Positions 20,830-30,240 are shown, numbered from the stretch's first letter. The stretch: DNA of 64,000 nt from Sphingomonas sp. CFBP 13720 (GCF_014842075.1 NZ_JACYVA010000001.1:454277-518276), one strand, 5' to 3'. Notes: generated by a model not told the origin, from the sequence alone. Program-made: numbers and translations.

Positions 20830-21186
20830 ATGGCAAAACACAAGAAATTCAAACAGAAGCCGCCGGTGCGCCGTGATGTCGGAGTTTCGACCATCCGCAC
20901 GGTGGCTATCGCCGCGACCGGTGTCGTAATTGGTCTGGCGGGGATTTTACTCGCCCGTCGCAACCGTACTGCCACCAGTGACACGGGACATCCAGCGCCG
21001 GATCTGGCGCTCGATCGGCCGCATCCCGGCTCGAACGATCGGGCGCCGGACGCATTCCGACCCGATCCTACCGCCGCAGTTCCGGCGTCGGAACGTGACG
21101 CACTCCGGCCTGCGACCGGGCCTGCGCCTTCGATGGTGGAACCGCGCGGCAGCATGGCATCACAAACCGCCGGCAACAGTGGCTGA
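20830..21186 (+). CDS. Small single-pass membrane protein
   Basis: 118 residues: a basic N-terminus (MAKHKKFKQKPPVRRDV), one membrane segment (TVAIAATGVVIGLAGILLA, about 23-41) and a Pro/Asp-rich, probably disordered tail. Not recognised. Ribosome site GAAAGGGAAG before ATG. Tail-to-tail with the 50-residue gene at 21191, 4 bp apart. Confidence 0.6.
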   Translation: MAKHKKFKQKPPVRRDVGVSTIRTVAIAATGVVIGLAGILLARRNRTATSDTGHPAPDLALDRPHPGSNDRAPDAFRPDPTAAVPASERDALRPATGPAPSMVEPRGSMASQTAGNSG

Positions 21187-21190
21187 ACCG

Positions 21191-21343
21191 TCAGTCGTCT
21201 GACGGCTCGGCTTTCCCGACATCGTTCGTCGGATCGAAATCGCGTGCTGGATGTACCTTATCGGCCGGGCGATCCAGCGTATCGCTCGGCTGTTTGGCGT
21301 CGCCCTTGTTCTGATGTTCGGTCGAAAGATTACCGTCGGCCAT
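21191..21343 (-). CDS. Very small hydrophilic protein
   Basis: 50 residues, highly charged and apparently disordered (MADGNLSTEHQNKGDAKQPSDTL...). Reality is supported by a strong ribosome site, GGAGGAG 7 nt before ATG, and a proper stop. Function unknown; it reads like small stress-associated hydrophilic proteins. Lies 47 bp downstream of the TonB-dependent receptor. Confidence 0.55.
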   Translation of the reverse strand: MADGNLSTEHQNKGDAKQPSDTLDRPADKVHPARDFDPTNDVGKAEPSDD

Positions 21344-21390
21344 GATCGTTCTCCTCCACCGATCAACCACCGGACCGGGCCTTCGTTGCA

Positions 21391-23424
21391 TCAACCCCCG
21401 AACCGCGCCGCGATCCAGATCGTGCGTGGAACCGCGCGCTCGACGACACCGTCCGCGCCGATAGCGGCTTCGACCCGGACATCGGTGAGATTTTCGGCGC
21501 GTGCCTCGATCCGCAGCCCGGGCGTCACTGGCAGCGTTATCACCCCGTCGAACGTCAACGCATCGTCCAGCGAACGCGTATTGCCGTCATCCTCGAACTG
21601 CCGCCCGATATAGCGTGCGGTCGCCGACACCCCTGCCCGTTCACGCCGCCAACCGATCGTCGCGGCGGCGCTGTGTGCTGGCGTCTGCGCAGGGCGCAAC
21701 CCGTCCAGCGTCGGATCGCGGACGACCGCGTCGGTATAGGCATAGGATAAGCGCGCTTCGACCGGACCCGACTGCGCCTGCGCGTCCAGTTCGACGCCGC
21801 GCACCCGAATACGGTCCAGATTGGCCCGCCGCCGGAACACGCCGGCAGCCGATACAAAGCCGACGCCGGGGAACGTCCCCGGCCCGTTGGCGACCGTGAC
21901 GTTGGCGATACCGTCGTGCAGGTCGTTGACGAACGCCGTCGCGGCCATCCGAACCTGACGCGCCGGGCGTAGCCCCAGTCCGACTTCACCACCCCACATC
22001 GTCTCGGGACGAAGTGCGGCGTTTGCGGCGGTGGCGTCAGCTCCCACACGAAACGGTCGATATAGTTCGTTCAATGTCGGCAGCCGCCAGCCGCGATAGC
22101 CTGCCGATCGCAGCGTAATCGCGCCTTTGGTCCACGCTACCCCTGCCCGGCCGGTCGGCTGCCACCCCGACCGGTCGGCAAAGCTGCTGTCGGTCAGCAC
22201 CCCGCCCACCAGCGGCGTTTCGAGCAACCGGCCATTGGCCACGCTCCATCGATCGATCCGCCCACCGAGGCTGAAGGTCAGCGACTCCCGTCCGGCGCTC
22301 AGGTCGACGAACGCCCCGGCGGTAACGTTCCGTCCGCCCGCCGCCCGGCGACGGGTCGGGTTTCCCGCGACATAGCTGTAAAGTTCCTGCGTCTGCCCTT
22401 CGACCACGCGCAGATCGCCGCCGGCCCGCACGGCCACCGCACCGAACGTCGGCGCGATCTCCGCGCGCCCGCCCCATCCGGTGGCGGGAACATTATATTG
22501 ATCGAGGGTCATCGTCGTGCTCGCCCGTCCGGCTCCTACGCTTGCGAAACGGCTGGCGAACGCGCGCGTCTGGAGATAGCCGAGCAGCGACCAGCCGACG
22601 GCGCCGCGCCCGACCAGACGCAGGCTGGCATCGGCCCCTTCGCTACTGTTCTCGGTAAAATCCAGTCCGCGGTCGCGACGGTCGGTGAAGGCGGAAACAT
22701 TCGCCTGTAATTCGGTCGCATTGTCGAGCGACAGCACCGCGCGTACCGCGCCGCTCGCCTGTTCGAACGGCGCGGGCCGGTCCGCCGCACCGCGATCCCC
22801 CGCCACCACCGGCACGAACCCGTCACCACGCACATAGGCACCCGAAACGGTCGCGAAGCCGCCGTCGCGGACCAGCGACGCCGCGGCCCGGCCATCGATC
22901 GATCCGCGGCTGCCTGCCGCCACGCTGCCCGACAGAGGCGCGAGTTCCCCGGGCGTCATGCTTTCCAGTTCGATCGTGCCCGCCAGCGCGCCGGGGCCGG
23001 CGATACCGCTACCCCCGCCACGGGTCACGCGGATGCGACCCAGACGATCGGTTGCATAGGCCGGAAACGCAACCCAGCCGCCGAACGGGTCCGCCTGCGG
23101 AACGCCGTCGAGCAACAGCAATGCGCGACTGGACGCGTTTCCGCCAAGACCGCGCAGGGTGATCCCCTGACTGGTCGGGTTGGCGGTGCGCGAGTCCGAT
23201 CGGCGGAACTGCTGCAGGCCCGCGACGTCACGCAGAACGTCCTCCAGCCGCCCGCTCGCGGCGTCGAGGATACGTGCGCGGTCGAGGGTGACGATATCGT
23301 ACACGCGGTCGCCTGGAGCATCATCCAGCCCGCGTCCGGTGACGACGATCTCCGGTTCGTCGACGCTCTGCGCCATCGCCGACGTCGGAAGAACCGCCAG
23401 CAAGCCCATGATTTTCTTCAACAA
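21391..23424 (-). CDS. TonB-dependent receptor at the end of the suf operon
   Basis: About 677 residues. Signal peptide, then a TonB-box-like EPEIVVTGRG, a plug domain (RLEDVLRDVAGLQQFRRSDSR, ITLRGLGGNASSRALLLLDGVP) and a 22-strand barrel ending in RTIWIAARFGG. The start is uncertain: TTG at 23424 (giving MLKKIMGLLAVLPTSAMA after a GGAG) avoids overlap with sufA; ATG 23409 and ATG 23475 are alternatives. Substrate unknown. Only 20 bp separate it from sufA in the same direction, so it is probably cotranscribed with the Fe-S genes. Confidence 0.85.
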   Translation of the reverse strand: MLKKIMGLLAVLPTSAMAQSVDEPEIVVTGRGLDDAPGDRVYDIVTLDRARILDAASGRLEDVLRDVAGLQQFRRSDSRTANPTSQGITLRGLGGNASSRALLLLDGVPQADPFGGWVAFPAYATDRLGRIRVTRGGGSGIAGPGALAGTIELESMTPGELAPLSGSVAAGSRGSIDGRAAASLVRDGGFATVSGAYVRGDGFVPVVAGDRGAADRPAPFEQASGAVRAVLSLDNATELQANVSAFTDRRDRGLDFTENSSEGADASLRLVGRGAVGWSLLGYLQTRAFASRFASVGAGRASTTMTLDQYNVPATGWGGRAEIAPTFGAVAVRAGGDLRVVEGQTQELYSYVAGNPTRRRAAGGRNVTAGAFVDLSAGRESLTFSLGGRIDRWSVANGRLLETPLVGGVLTDSSFADRSGWQPTGRAGVAWTKGAITLRSAGYRGWRLPTLNELYRPFRVGADATAANAALRPETMWGGEVGLGLRPARQVRMAATAFVNDLHDGIANVTVANGPGTFPGVGFVSAAGVFRRRANLDRIRVRGVELDAQAQSGPVEARLSYAYTDAVVRDPTLDGLRPAQTPAHSAAATIGWRRERAGVSATARYIGRQFEDDGNTRSLDDALTFDGVITLPVTPGLRIEARAENLTDVRVEAAIGADGVVERAVPRTIWIAARFGG

Positions 23425-23444
23425 ATACTCCGAACGGCCGATGG

Positions 23445-23792
23445 TCAGACCGTGAAGCTTTCCCCGCACCCGCATGCGCCCTTGGCATTGGGGTTGGCGA
23501 AGACGAACCCCGCAGTGAAGTCGTCCTCCACCCAGTCCATCGTCGAACCGATTAGATACAGGATCGATCCGCCATCGACGAAGAAGGTGCCGCCGGGGGT
23601 CTCGATCCGTTCGTCCATCGGATCGGCGACCGTCACATAGTCGACCGAATACGCCAGGCCGGAACAGCCGCGACGCGGCGTCGACAGCTTGACGCCGATG
23701 GCATCCGCCGGCGCGCGTGCCATCAGGTCGGCGATGCGACGATGTGCGCCGGATGTCAGGTTGATCGCCGCCGGGCGAACGCGCGTGGCCAT
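23445..23792 (-). CDS. sufA: Fe-S cluster assembly A-type carrier (SufA/ErpA/IscA)
   Basis: 115 residues of the HesB/IscA family. The three cluster-binding cysteines are present: one in RRGCSGLAYSVDY and the pair in GACGCGESF at the C-terminus. Receives and passes on Fe-S clusters in the cytosol. The start ATG overlaps the sufT stop (TAATG), indicating coupling. Confidence 0.93.
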   Translation of the reverse strand: MATRVRPAAINLTSGAHRRIADLMARAPADAIGVKLSTPRRGCSGLAYSVDYVTVADPMDERIETPGGTFFVDGGSILYLIGSTMDWVEDDFTAGFVFANPNAKGACGCGESFTV

Positions 23793-24253
23793 TACAGCAT
23801 CCCCAGTTCGAGCTTGGCTTCGTCCGACATTTTCTGCGGATCCCACGGCGGGTCCCAGACGAGATTGACGTCGGCGGTCGACACGCCGGCGACCGCGCCG
23901 ACGCGCAGTTCGACTTCGGCCGGCATCGATTCCGCCACCGGGCAATTGGGCGTCGTCAGCGTCATCGACACGACGACATGGCCGTTGTCCGCCACCTCGA
24001 CGCCGTAGATCAGCCCGAGGTCATAGATATTGACCGGGATTTCCGGGTCATAGATTTCCTTGAGCGACGCGACGACCGCTTCGTAGATATCGCCGCCGGG
24101 TTCGCCCGACCCGACCGGTTCGGGCTTCTGCGCAAGAAAACCGTCGAGATAGTCGCGACGACGCGGTTCGGGCGTCACGTCCTCGACCCGTGCCTTGGGT
24201 GGCGGGGCGACCGCGTCGACTTCCTCGACGCTGAAACTGCGTTCGTCGTTCAT
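23792..24253 (-). CDS. sufT: SUF system assembly protein SufT (MIP18/DUF59)
   Basis: 153 residues. A variable, charged N-terminus (about 1-55) then a DUF59 domain with DPEIPVNIYDLGLIYGVEV and TLTTPNCPVAESMP, where the Cys is the conserved family cysteine. SufT-type proteins act in Fe-S maturation. The start overlaps the sufS stop by 4 bases. Confidence 0.92.
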   Translation of the reverse strand: MNDERSFSVEEVDAVAPPPKARVEDVTPEPRRRDYLDGFLAQKPEPVGSGEPGGDIYEAVVASLKEIYDPEIPVNIYDLGLIYGVEVADNGHVVVSMTLTTPNCPVAESMPAEVELRVGAVAGVSTADVNLVWDPPWDPQKMSDEAKLELGML

Positions 24254-25464
24254 CCGAAAATCCTGCTCACTCGTTCCAGTCCGCGTACCAGCGCATCGAC
24301 GTCGCCCGCTCCGTTATACACGCCAAAGCTGGCCCGGGCGGTCGCGGGGACACCCAGCACGTCCATCAACGGTTGCGCGCAGTGATGGCCGGCACGGATC
24401 GCCACGCGTTCCTCGTCCAAGATGGTGCCGACATCGTGCGGATGCACCCCCTCCACCTCGAAACTGACGATTCCGGCGCTGTCGTCCGGTCCCAGCAGAC
24501 GGACCGAATTGATCCGGCCAAGCGCCTCGCGCGTCATGCGTACCAACGCGGTTTCGTGGGCATGGATCGCCCCCAGCCCGATCGTCTCGACATAGTCGAT
24601 CGCGGCATGCAGGCCCAGCGCGCCGACGATATGCGGTGTCCCCGCCTCGAACCGTGCAGGCGGTGGGGCATAGGTGGTGCGGGCGAAGGTGACGCGATCG
24701 ATCATCGCGCCGCCACCCTGCACCGGGTCCATCGCGTCGAGCAGCTCGGCGCGGCCCCACAGCACGCCGATGCCGGTCGGGCCGTACAGCTTGTGCGCGG
24801 AAAAGACGTAGAAATCACAGTCGAGTGCCGCGACGTCGACTGCGATCCGCGGCACCGCCTGACATCCGTCGAGCAGCAGCTTTGCCCCGACCGAATGCGC
24901 GATATCTGCGGCGCGGCGCCCGTCGAGGACCGATCCGAGCACGTTCGACACCTGTGCCAGTGCGACCAGCCGGTGTTCGGGACGGATCATCGCCGCCATG
25001 GCATCCAGATCGATCCGGCCATCGGCAGTCAGCGGCACCACGTCGATCGCCGCTCCGACCCGTTCGGCGACCAGTTGCCACGGCACGATATTGGAATGAT
25101 GTTCGAGCATCGACAGCAGGATACGGTCCCCCGCCTTCAGATGCCGTGCCGCCCAACCCTGTGCGACTAGGTTGATCCCCTCCGTCGCGCCACGCACGAA
25201 AACACATTCCTCCGGCGCGGCGGCACCGATGAAGCCCGCAACCCGGCGGCGTGCCGCTTCATAGGCGAGCGTCATGTCGGCGGATCGCTGGTACACGCCG
25301 CGATGGACCGTCGCATAGCTGGTGTCGTAGCCGCGCGTGATCGCGTCGATCACCACCTGCGGCTTCTGCGCGGTCGCAGCCGTATCCAGATACGCCCAGC
25401 CCGAGGGGATCGCGGGAAAATCGGCAACGTAATCGAGCGGGCGGGTGTCGGCGAGAAGGGTCAT
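24250..25464 (-). CDS. sufS: Cysteine desulfurase SufS
   Basis: 404 residues, class V aminotransferase fold. PLP lysine in FSAHKLYGPTGIGVLW, active-site Cys in RAGHHCAQPLM near the C-terminus, N-terminal YLDTAATAQKP. Takes sulfur from cysteine as persulfide for SufBCD. No SufE gene lies nearby, though SufS usually needs a partner such as SufE or SufU. Confidence 0.96.
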   Translation of the reverse strand: MTLLADTRPLDYVADFPAIPSGWAYLDTAATAQKPQVVIDAITRGYDTSYATVHRGVYQRSADMTLAYEAARRRVAGFIGAAAPEECVFVRGATEGINLVAQGWAARHLKAGDRILLSMLEHHSNIVPWQLVAERVGAAIDVVPLTADGRIDLDAMAAMIRPEHRLVALAQVSNVLGSVLDGRRAADIAHSVGAKLLLDGCQAVPRIAVDVAALDCDFYVFSAHKLYGPTGIGVLWGRAELLDAMDPVQGGGAMIDRVTFARTTYAPPPARFEAGTPHIVGALGLHAAIDYVETIGLGAIHAHETALVRMTREALGRINSVRLLGPDDSAGIVSFEVEGVHPHDVGTILDEERVAIRAGHHCAQPLMDVLGVPATARASFGVYNGAGDVDALVRGLERVSRIFG

Positions 25465-25503
25465 GCGGCCGCGCTCCTACAGGTAAACTCAACGCGATCG
25501 GTG

Positions 25504-25546
25504 CTGCGATCGTCGAAACGGGTACGGCATCCGCCGACGATCGCAG
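25504..25546 (-). other. Inverted repeat between sufD and sufS
   Basis: CTGCGATCGTCG and CGACGATCGCAG, a perfect 12-bp inverted repeat with a 19-nt spacer, in the only sizeable gap (136 bp) of an otherwise overlapping operon. It could be a processing or attenuating hairpin, or a regulatory site for an internal promoter of sufS-sufT-sufA. Confidence 0.5.
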
Positions 25547-25600
25547 CCGGGCGATCGCCCGCCCCCGGCACGCATCGCGCGACAAAGGCGGGCGGACGGA

Positions 25601-26683
25601 TCACAGCGCGACGTCGAGCCAGCGCTCGGCATCGGCCGAAAAAGCATCACGGACAGTGTTGTCGCCGATGCGGTCGAGTGCGTCCGCTACGAACGCACGG
25701 GTCAGCAGCGCCCGCGCCCGTGCTTCCGGCAAACCGCGGCTGCGCAGATAGAACAGCGCTCGGCGATCTAGTTCACCGACGGTCGCACCATGCGCGCACT
25801 TCACATCGTCTGCGAAGATCTCAAGCTCGGGCTTCAGGTTCACCGTCGCGGTACGATCGAGCAACAGCCCGCGCAGCGACTGTTCGCCATCGGTCTTCTG
25901 TGCGCCGCGCGCGACCTCTACGCGTGCGGCGAGGCTCGCCTGGCTCCGACCGGCGGCCACGGCGCGCCACGTCTGGCGGCTCGATCCGTTCAGCGCCTGA
26001 TGCCGGACGGTAACCGCGCATTCCTGCCGCTGTTCGGCACGGGTCAGCAACGCGCCGCCATAATCGACGAACGCGCCATCGCCATCGAGTGTCAGCGTGG
26101 CATCGATGCGGGTGCCCATCGCGCCCGCGCCGAGATACTGCGTGACGAGACTCGCTGCCTCACCGACCACCGCTTCGTCGCGGATCGACACGAAACCGCC
26201 GTCCTGCATCAGCCGCACGGCGCGCATCAGCCGCGCACCGCGCTCCAGATCGATCTGGGTCAGGCGATTGGTCCAGCCGGTCCCGATATGGGTTTCGACG
26301 ACCTGTGCGACGGCATCCTCGTCCAGCGCGATCTGCGCCGGGAGGTGATTTTCCGCACCGGTGGCGATGTGGACGATCTGCACCGGCGACGCGATCTCGC
26401 TGGCGGACAGGTCGATCGACCAGCCCGTCGCGCCCGACGCCTGCACGCCCAAGGCATGCGCGGTGTCGAGCGTCAGCGACGACAGCACGACATGCTGCGG
26501 ATCGCTCGCCTGCGGCTGATAGACGCCGTCGATGAACACGATCCGCGCGCCCGGAATGTCGAGCCAGTGCGCGTCGGCGACCTGCGCCGGACCCCGAACG
26601 GTGGCGGCAGCAGCGGAGAGCGTGGCGAGATCGGCCCAGCGCCAGGCCTCGTCACGCGGCGACGGAAGAACGGGTCCGGTCAT
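25601..26683 (-). CDS. sufD: Fe-S assembly scaffold subunit SufD
   Basis: 360 residues. The C-terminal half carries the SufB/SufD beta-helix core and the motif DDVKCAHGATVGELDRRALFYLRSRGL. N-terminal DEAWRWADLATLS fits SufD. Partner of SufB and SufC in the scaffold complex. The start MTGPVLPSPRDEAWRW at 26683 overlaps the stop of the upstream small gene by 4 bases. Confidence 0.93.
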   Translation of the reverse strand: MTGPVLPSPRDEAWRWADLATLSAAAATVRGPAQVADAHWLDIPGARIVFIDGVYQPQASDPQHVVLSSLTLDTAHALGVQASGATGWSIDLSASEIASPVQIVHIATGAENHLPAQIALDEDAVAQVVETHIGTGWTNRLTQIDLERGARLMRAVRLMQDGGFVSIRDEAVVGEAASLVTQYLGAGAMGTRIDATLTLDGDGAFVDYGGALLTRAEQRQECAVTVRHQALNGSSRQTWRAVAAGRSQASLAARVEVARGAQKTDGEQSLRGLLLDRTATVNLKPELEIFADDVKCAHGATVGELDRRALFYLRSRGLPEARARALLTRAFVADALDRIGDNTVRDAFSADAERWLDVAL

Positions 26684-27018
26684 CGAACGATTCCCGCCGC
26701 CTGCCGCCAAGCCGCGGCTACGGCATCCAGCCGCCCTTGCGAACGCTCTTCCACGCAACGCGCCAGCAGCTTCCGGCTCGCCGGGGCATCGGCGATGCAC
26801 TCATGCGCGACGCCGCACGGGATCGCATCCAATTCCGCATGACCGCTTGGCTTCGTTACCCGGCATCGTGCAATCGTCAGCACGCCGTTGCGTCTCGGAG
26901 CCTTCATATCGACCTCGATCCATTGCATCTTGCGCGCAGTTACGATGATCTCTTCCTCCGTAACGGGAGCAGGCAGACCACCGGCTTGCGCCGCGGCCAG
27001 CAGGGCAATGGCGATCAT
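26680..27018 (-). CDS. Small exported four-Cys protein inside the suf operon
   Basis: 112 residues with a short hydrophobic leader (MIAIALLAAAQAGG), a TonB-box-like EEEIIVTARK at 21-30, and four cysteines (C52, C68, C74, C88) in the part RCRVTKPSGHAELDAIPCGVAHEC. It overlaps sufC upstream and sufD downstream by 4 bases each, so it is locked into the operon. I do not recognise a named family. An exported Cys protein coupled to a cytosolic Fe-S machine is unexpected. Confidence 0.75.
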   Translation of the reverse strand: MIAIALLAAAQAGGLPAPVTEEEIIVTARKMQWIEVDMKAPRRNGVLTIARCRVTKPSGHAELDAIPCGVAHECIADAPASRKLLARCVEERSQGRLDAVAAAWRQAAGIVR

Positions 27019-27758
27019 GCCGCGATCGCTCCATATCCTTCGCGTTCCAGTTCGTGCGCCAGTTCCGGGCCGCCCGACCGCACGATACGGCCATCGGCCA
27101 GCACGTGGACATTGTCGGGCCGGACATAGTCGAGCAGCCGCTGGTAATGTGTGATGAGGATCACCGCCTTGGTCGGCTGGCGCATGATGCGGTTGATACC
27201 GTCGCCGACGATCCGAAGTGCATCGATGTCGAGACCGCTGTCGGTTTCGTCAAGGATCGCAAGCGCGGGGTCGAGGATGCCCATCTGCACCATCTCGTTG
27301 CGCTTCTTTTCGCCGCCCGAAAAGCCGACATTGACCGGCCGCTTGAGCATGTCGAGGTCCATCCCGAGACCATCGGCCTGTGCCCGAGCGAGTTTCAGGA
27401 ACTCGCCACCCGACAACGGCGTCTCGCCACGTGCGCGACGCTGGCTGTTGAGCGCCTCGCGCAGGAACTGGACGTTCGATACGCCGGGAATCTCGACCGG
27501 ATACTGAAAGCCGAGGAACAGGCCGGCGGCGGCGCGCGCGTCGGGGTCCTGTTCCAGCAGGTCCTCGCCCGCGAAGGTCACCGAGCCTTGCGTGACCTCA
27601 TAGCCGGGACGACCGCCCAGCACATAGCCTAGCGTGGATTTGCCCGCGCCGTTCGGGCCCATGATGGCATGGACCTCACCGGCGTTCACGGTCAGGGACA
27701 GCCCCTTGAGAATTTCCTTGCCGTCGATTTCGGCGTGAAGGTTTTCGATTTTCAGCAT
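27015..27758 (-). CDS. sufC: Fe-S assembly ATPase SufC
   Basis: 247 residues, an ABC ATPase. Walker A GPNGAGKSTLGY near 35-46, signature FSGGEKKRNEMVQM, Walker B LAILDETDSGLDIDAL, and H-loop ITHYQRLL. Powers the SufBC2D scaffold. MLKIENLHAEI at 27758 is the family start; 17 additional in-frame codons upstream are not needed. Confidence 0.96.
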   Translation of the reverse strand: MLKIENLHAEIDGKEILKGLSLTVNAGEVHAIMGPNGAGKSTLGYVLGGRPGYEVTQGSVTFAGEDLLEQDPDARAAAGLFLGFQYPVEIPGVSNVQFLREALNSQRRARGETPLSGGEFLKLARAQADGLGMDLDMLKRPVNVGFSGGEKKRNEMVQMGILDPALAILDETDSGLDIDALRIVGDGINRIMRQPTKAVILITHYQRLLDYVRPDNVHVLADGRIVRSGGPELAHELEREGYGAIAA

Positions 27759-27795
27759 CGTCGGTCCTGTTCGTGCGGCGTCGGCCGCGAATATC

Positions 27796-28092
27796 TCAAG
27801 GCGTTTCACGTTCCAGCGGGTCGGTGCCGAATTCGGCCTCCGCCGCCTGCGGATTGGCGAGCACCTGTTTCAGCGAGGCATCGATCCGGTCGAGCAACGC
27901 CGTCTGCGTCTTCGGCACCTTCGCCCGAGCGGTGGCGCACGTCTTTGCCGCATCGTCGAAGATCGCGAGGCGACCCGCTTCATCGGCGGGCGGCTTCACC
28001 ATGCGTGCGTCGGCGTTGATGTGCCCCGACAGGCAATCGGCATAGACCGCCGTCGCCGGGGCCTGCACCGCCAGCAACAACGGAATGATCAC
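27796..28092 (-). CDS. Small exported two-Cys protein inside the suf operon
   Basis: 98 residues with an N-terminal signal ([18 protein letters not shown]) and then [13 protein letters not shown] ... [34 protein letters not shown], mostly helical, cysteines at 20 and 52. Its ATG overlaps the sufB stop by 4 bases. Not recognised. Together with the four-Cys gene it makes two exported proteins interleaved with sufB, sufC and sufD. Confidence 0.72.
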   Translation of the reverse strand: MIIPLLLAVQAPATAVYADCLSGHINADARMVKPPADEAGRLAIFDDAAKTCATARAKVPKTQTALLDRIDASLKQVLANPQAAEAEFGTDPLERETP

Positions 28093-29561
28093 CCCACCGA
28101 CCCTTCGAGGCTGATGCCGAGCAGCTTCTGCGCCTCGACGGCGAATTCCATCGGCAGTTGTTGCAGCACCTCACGCGCGAAGCCGTTGACGATCAGCGCG
28201 ACCGCCGCCTCGCTGTCGAGACCGCGCTGCATCGCGTAGAACATCTGGTCCTCGCTGATCTTCGACGTGGTCGCCTCATGCTCGATCTGCGCCGACGGAT
28301 TGCGGACCTCGATGTACGGCACGGTATGCGCGCCGCACTGGTCGCCCAGCAACAGGCTGTCGCACTGGGTGAAGTTGCGCACGCCCTCCGCCATTGGACC
28401 GACGCGCACGAGGCCACGATAGGTATTGTCGCTGCGGCCCGCCGAAATCCCCTTCGACACGATGGTCGACCGCGACCCCTTGCCCAGATGGATCATCTTG
28501 GTGCCGGTATCGGCCTGTTGCCGGTTGTTGGTGACCGCGACCGAGTAGAATTCGCCGACGCTGTTTTCGCCGGCCAGGACGCAGGACGGGTATTTCCACG
28601 TGATCGCGCTTCCAGTCTCGACCTGCGTCCACGATACCTTGCTGTTCTTTCCCTGACACAGCGCACGCTTGGTCACGAAATTGTAGATTCCGCCCTTGCC
28701 GTTCTCGTCGCCGGGATACCAGTTCTGGACGGTGCTGTACTTGATCTCCGCATCGTCGAGCGCGACGAGTTCGACGACGGCGGCATGCAACTGGTTCTCG
28801 TCGCGCATCGGGGCGGTGCAGCCTTCGAGATACGAGACGTACGACCCCTTGTCGGCGACGATCAGCGTCCGTTCGAACTGGCCGGTATTTTCCGCGTTGA
28901 TACGGAAATAGGTCGACAGCTCCATCGGGCAGCGCACGCCTTCGGGAATGTACACGAACGTGCCGTCGCTGAAGACCGCACTGTTGAGCGTCGCGAAGAA
29001 ATTGTCACGCTGCGGCACGACCTTGCCCAGCCATTTGCGGACGAGATCGGGATATTCGCGGATCGCCTCGCTGATCGACCGGAAGATGACGCCCGCCGCC
29101 TCCAGCTCCTTGCGGAACGTGGTCGCGACCGACACGCTGTCGAACACCGCGTCCACCGCGACCCGACGCGGCGGCACCGCGCCCTCGACGCCCGCCAGAA
29201 CCTTCTGCTCTTCGATCGGGATGCCCAGCTTGGCATAGACCCGCAGGATCTCGGGATCGACCTCGTCCAGCGAACCCAGCTTCGGCTTCGCCTTCGGCTC
29301 GGCGTAATAATAGGCGTCCTGATAATCGATCGGATCGATGTTCAGCTTCGACCAATCGGGCGCTTCCATCGTCTGCCACAGGCGGAACGCCTTCAGCCGC
29401 CAGTCGAGCATCCATTGCGGCTCGTTCTTCTTGGCGCTGATATAGCGGACCGTGTCCTCGCTCAGCCCCTTCGGCGCGAAGTCCTGTTCGATATCGGACG
29501 AAAAGCCCCATTCGTACTTCTTGTTCGCGGCGGCATACGCTTCGGCATTCTTCGTGGCCAT
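28089..29561 (-). CDS. sufB: Fe-S assembly scaffold SufB
   Basis: 490 residues, typical. [33 protein letters not shown] at the N-terminus, then the conserved [12 protein letters not shown] and [23 protein letters not shown] motifs; the cluster-related Cys in FTQCDS is present. Builds Fe-S clusters with SufC and SufD. The start ATG shares a base with the stop of the Rrf2 regulator (TGATG). Confidence 0.97.
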   Translation of the reverse strand: MATKNAEAYAAANKKYEWGFSSDIEQDFAPKGLSEDTVRYISAKKNEPQWMLDWRLKAFRLWQTMEAPDWSKLNIDPIDYQDAYYYAEPKAKPKLGSLDEVDPEILRVYAKLGIPIEEQKVLAGVEGAVPPRRVAVDAVFDSVSVATTFRKELEAAGVIFRSISEAIREYPDLVRKWLGKVVPQRDNFFATLNSAVFSDGTFVYIPEGVRCPMELSTYFRINAENTGQFERTLIVADKGSYVSYLEGCTAPMRDENQLHAAVVELVALDDAEIKYSTVQNWYPGDENGKGGIYNFVTKRALCQGKNSKVSWTQVETGSAITWKYPSCVLAGENSVGEFYSVAVTNNRQQADTGTKMIHLGKGSRSTIVSKGISAGRSDNTYRGLVRVGPMAEGVRNFTQCDSLLLGDQCGAHTVPYIEVRNPSAQIEHEATTSKISEDQMFYAMQRGLDSEAAVALIVNGFAREVLQQLPMEFAVEAQKLLGISLEGSVG

Positions 29562-29989
29562 CACAGTACCTCTTGGGGACGCGCCCCGGTGTTCGCTAAA
29601 GTCGCCAGACTGACACCCGCCAGCGCGCCGCGGACGACGCCGTTGACGGTGCTGGCATGCGGACGAATCGCACAGGCCGCTTCCACCGCGCAGTCGTGGC
29701 GCGTGGTGTCGACGCAGGTGGTCAGCGCGATCGGTCCTTCGATCGCCTCGATGATATCCGCCAGACTGATCGCATCGGCGACGCGGGCGAGACGGAAGCC
29801 GCCCCCGGTGCCGCGTCCGGTTTCGATCAGGCCGGCGGCGGACAAGCGGCTGACCAGCTTTTGCACGGTCGGCAGCGGCAGGCCGGTTTCCTCTGCCAGC
29901 GCCGTCGCCGTGATACGCGCGTCCCCGCCCCGCCGCGCGGTGGCGGCGAGCAGGACGACGGCATAGTCGGCAAGGCTGGAAAGACGCAT
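29561..29989 (-). CDS. Rrf2-family regulator of the suf operon
   Basis: 142 residues, winged helix at the N-terminus ([19 protein letters not shown] ... [27 protein letters not shown]). Three cysteines at 92, 100 and 106 match the cluster-binding area of IscR (92, 98, 104 in E. coli), with a longer first spacing, so an Fe-S cluster is likely. First gene of the operon and coupled to sufB, hence probably an autoregulating sensor of Fe-S status. ATG at 29989 has GGAG close by; TTG at 29998 also possible. Confidence 0.92.
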   Translation of the reverse strand: MRLSSLADYAVVLLAATARRGGDARITATALAEETGLPLPTVQKLVSRLSAAGLIETGRGTGGGFRLARVADAISLADIIEAIEGPIALTTCVDTTRHDCAVEAACAIRPHASTVNGVVRGALAGVSLATLANTGARPQEVL

Positions 29990-30186
29990 ATGCTCCAATC
30001 GGATCGATCCGGTCGGATTGGCATGTGGTGCGGAAGGGGGGCGTGGTCAACCGGCTTTGTTTCGATCGGTGTGATCGGTTTGCGACTTCGATGCGGTTCC
30101 CGCGATGCGCTGCAGTCACGAAGCGGAACGCCGGTTCGCGCGGAGTGGCGATGCTCGCGATGCCGCCTCCGGGACGGCCAACTGTC

Positions 30187-30240
30187 TCTGCGCCTCCGCA
30201 TGAACGGAACCTCCATCCTCTTCGTGCCTCCGCGTGAACC
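30187..30240. repeat. Single arm of a GGTTCACGCG-type intergenic repeat
   Basis: On the minus strand this reads GGTTCACGCGGAGGCACGAAG and continues with a second CGGAGGCGCAGAG block. It resembles the arms of the elements at 31288-31459 and 45411-45659. A weak opposing arm may exist near 30131. It sits in the 294-bp gap between the Rrf2 gene and pyrD, just before the pyrD start. Confidence 0.5.
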
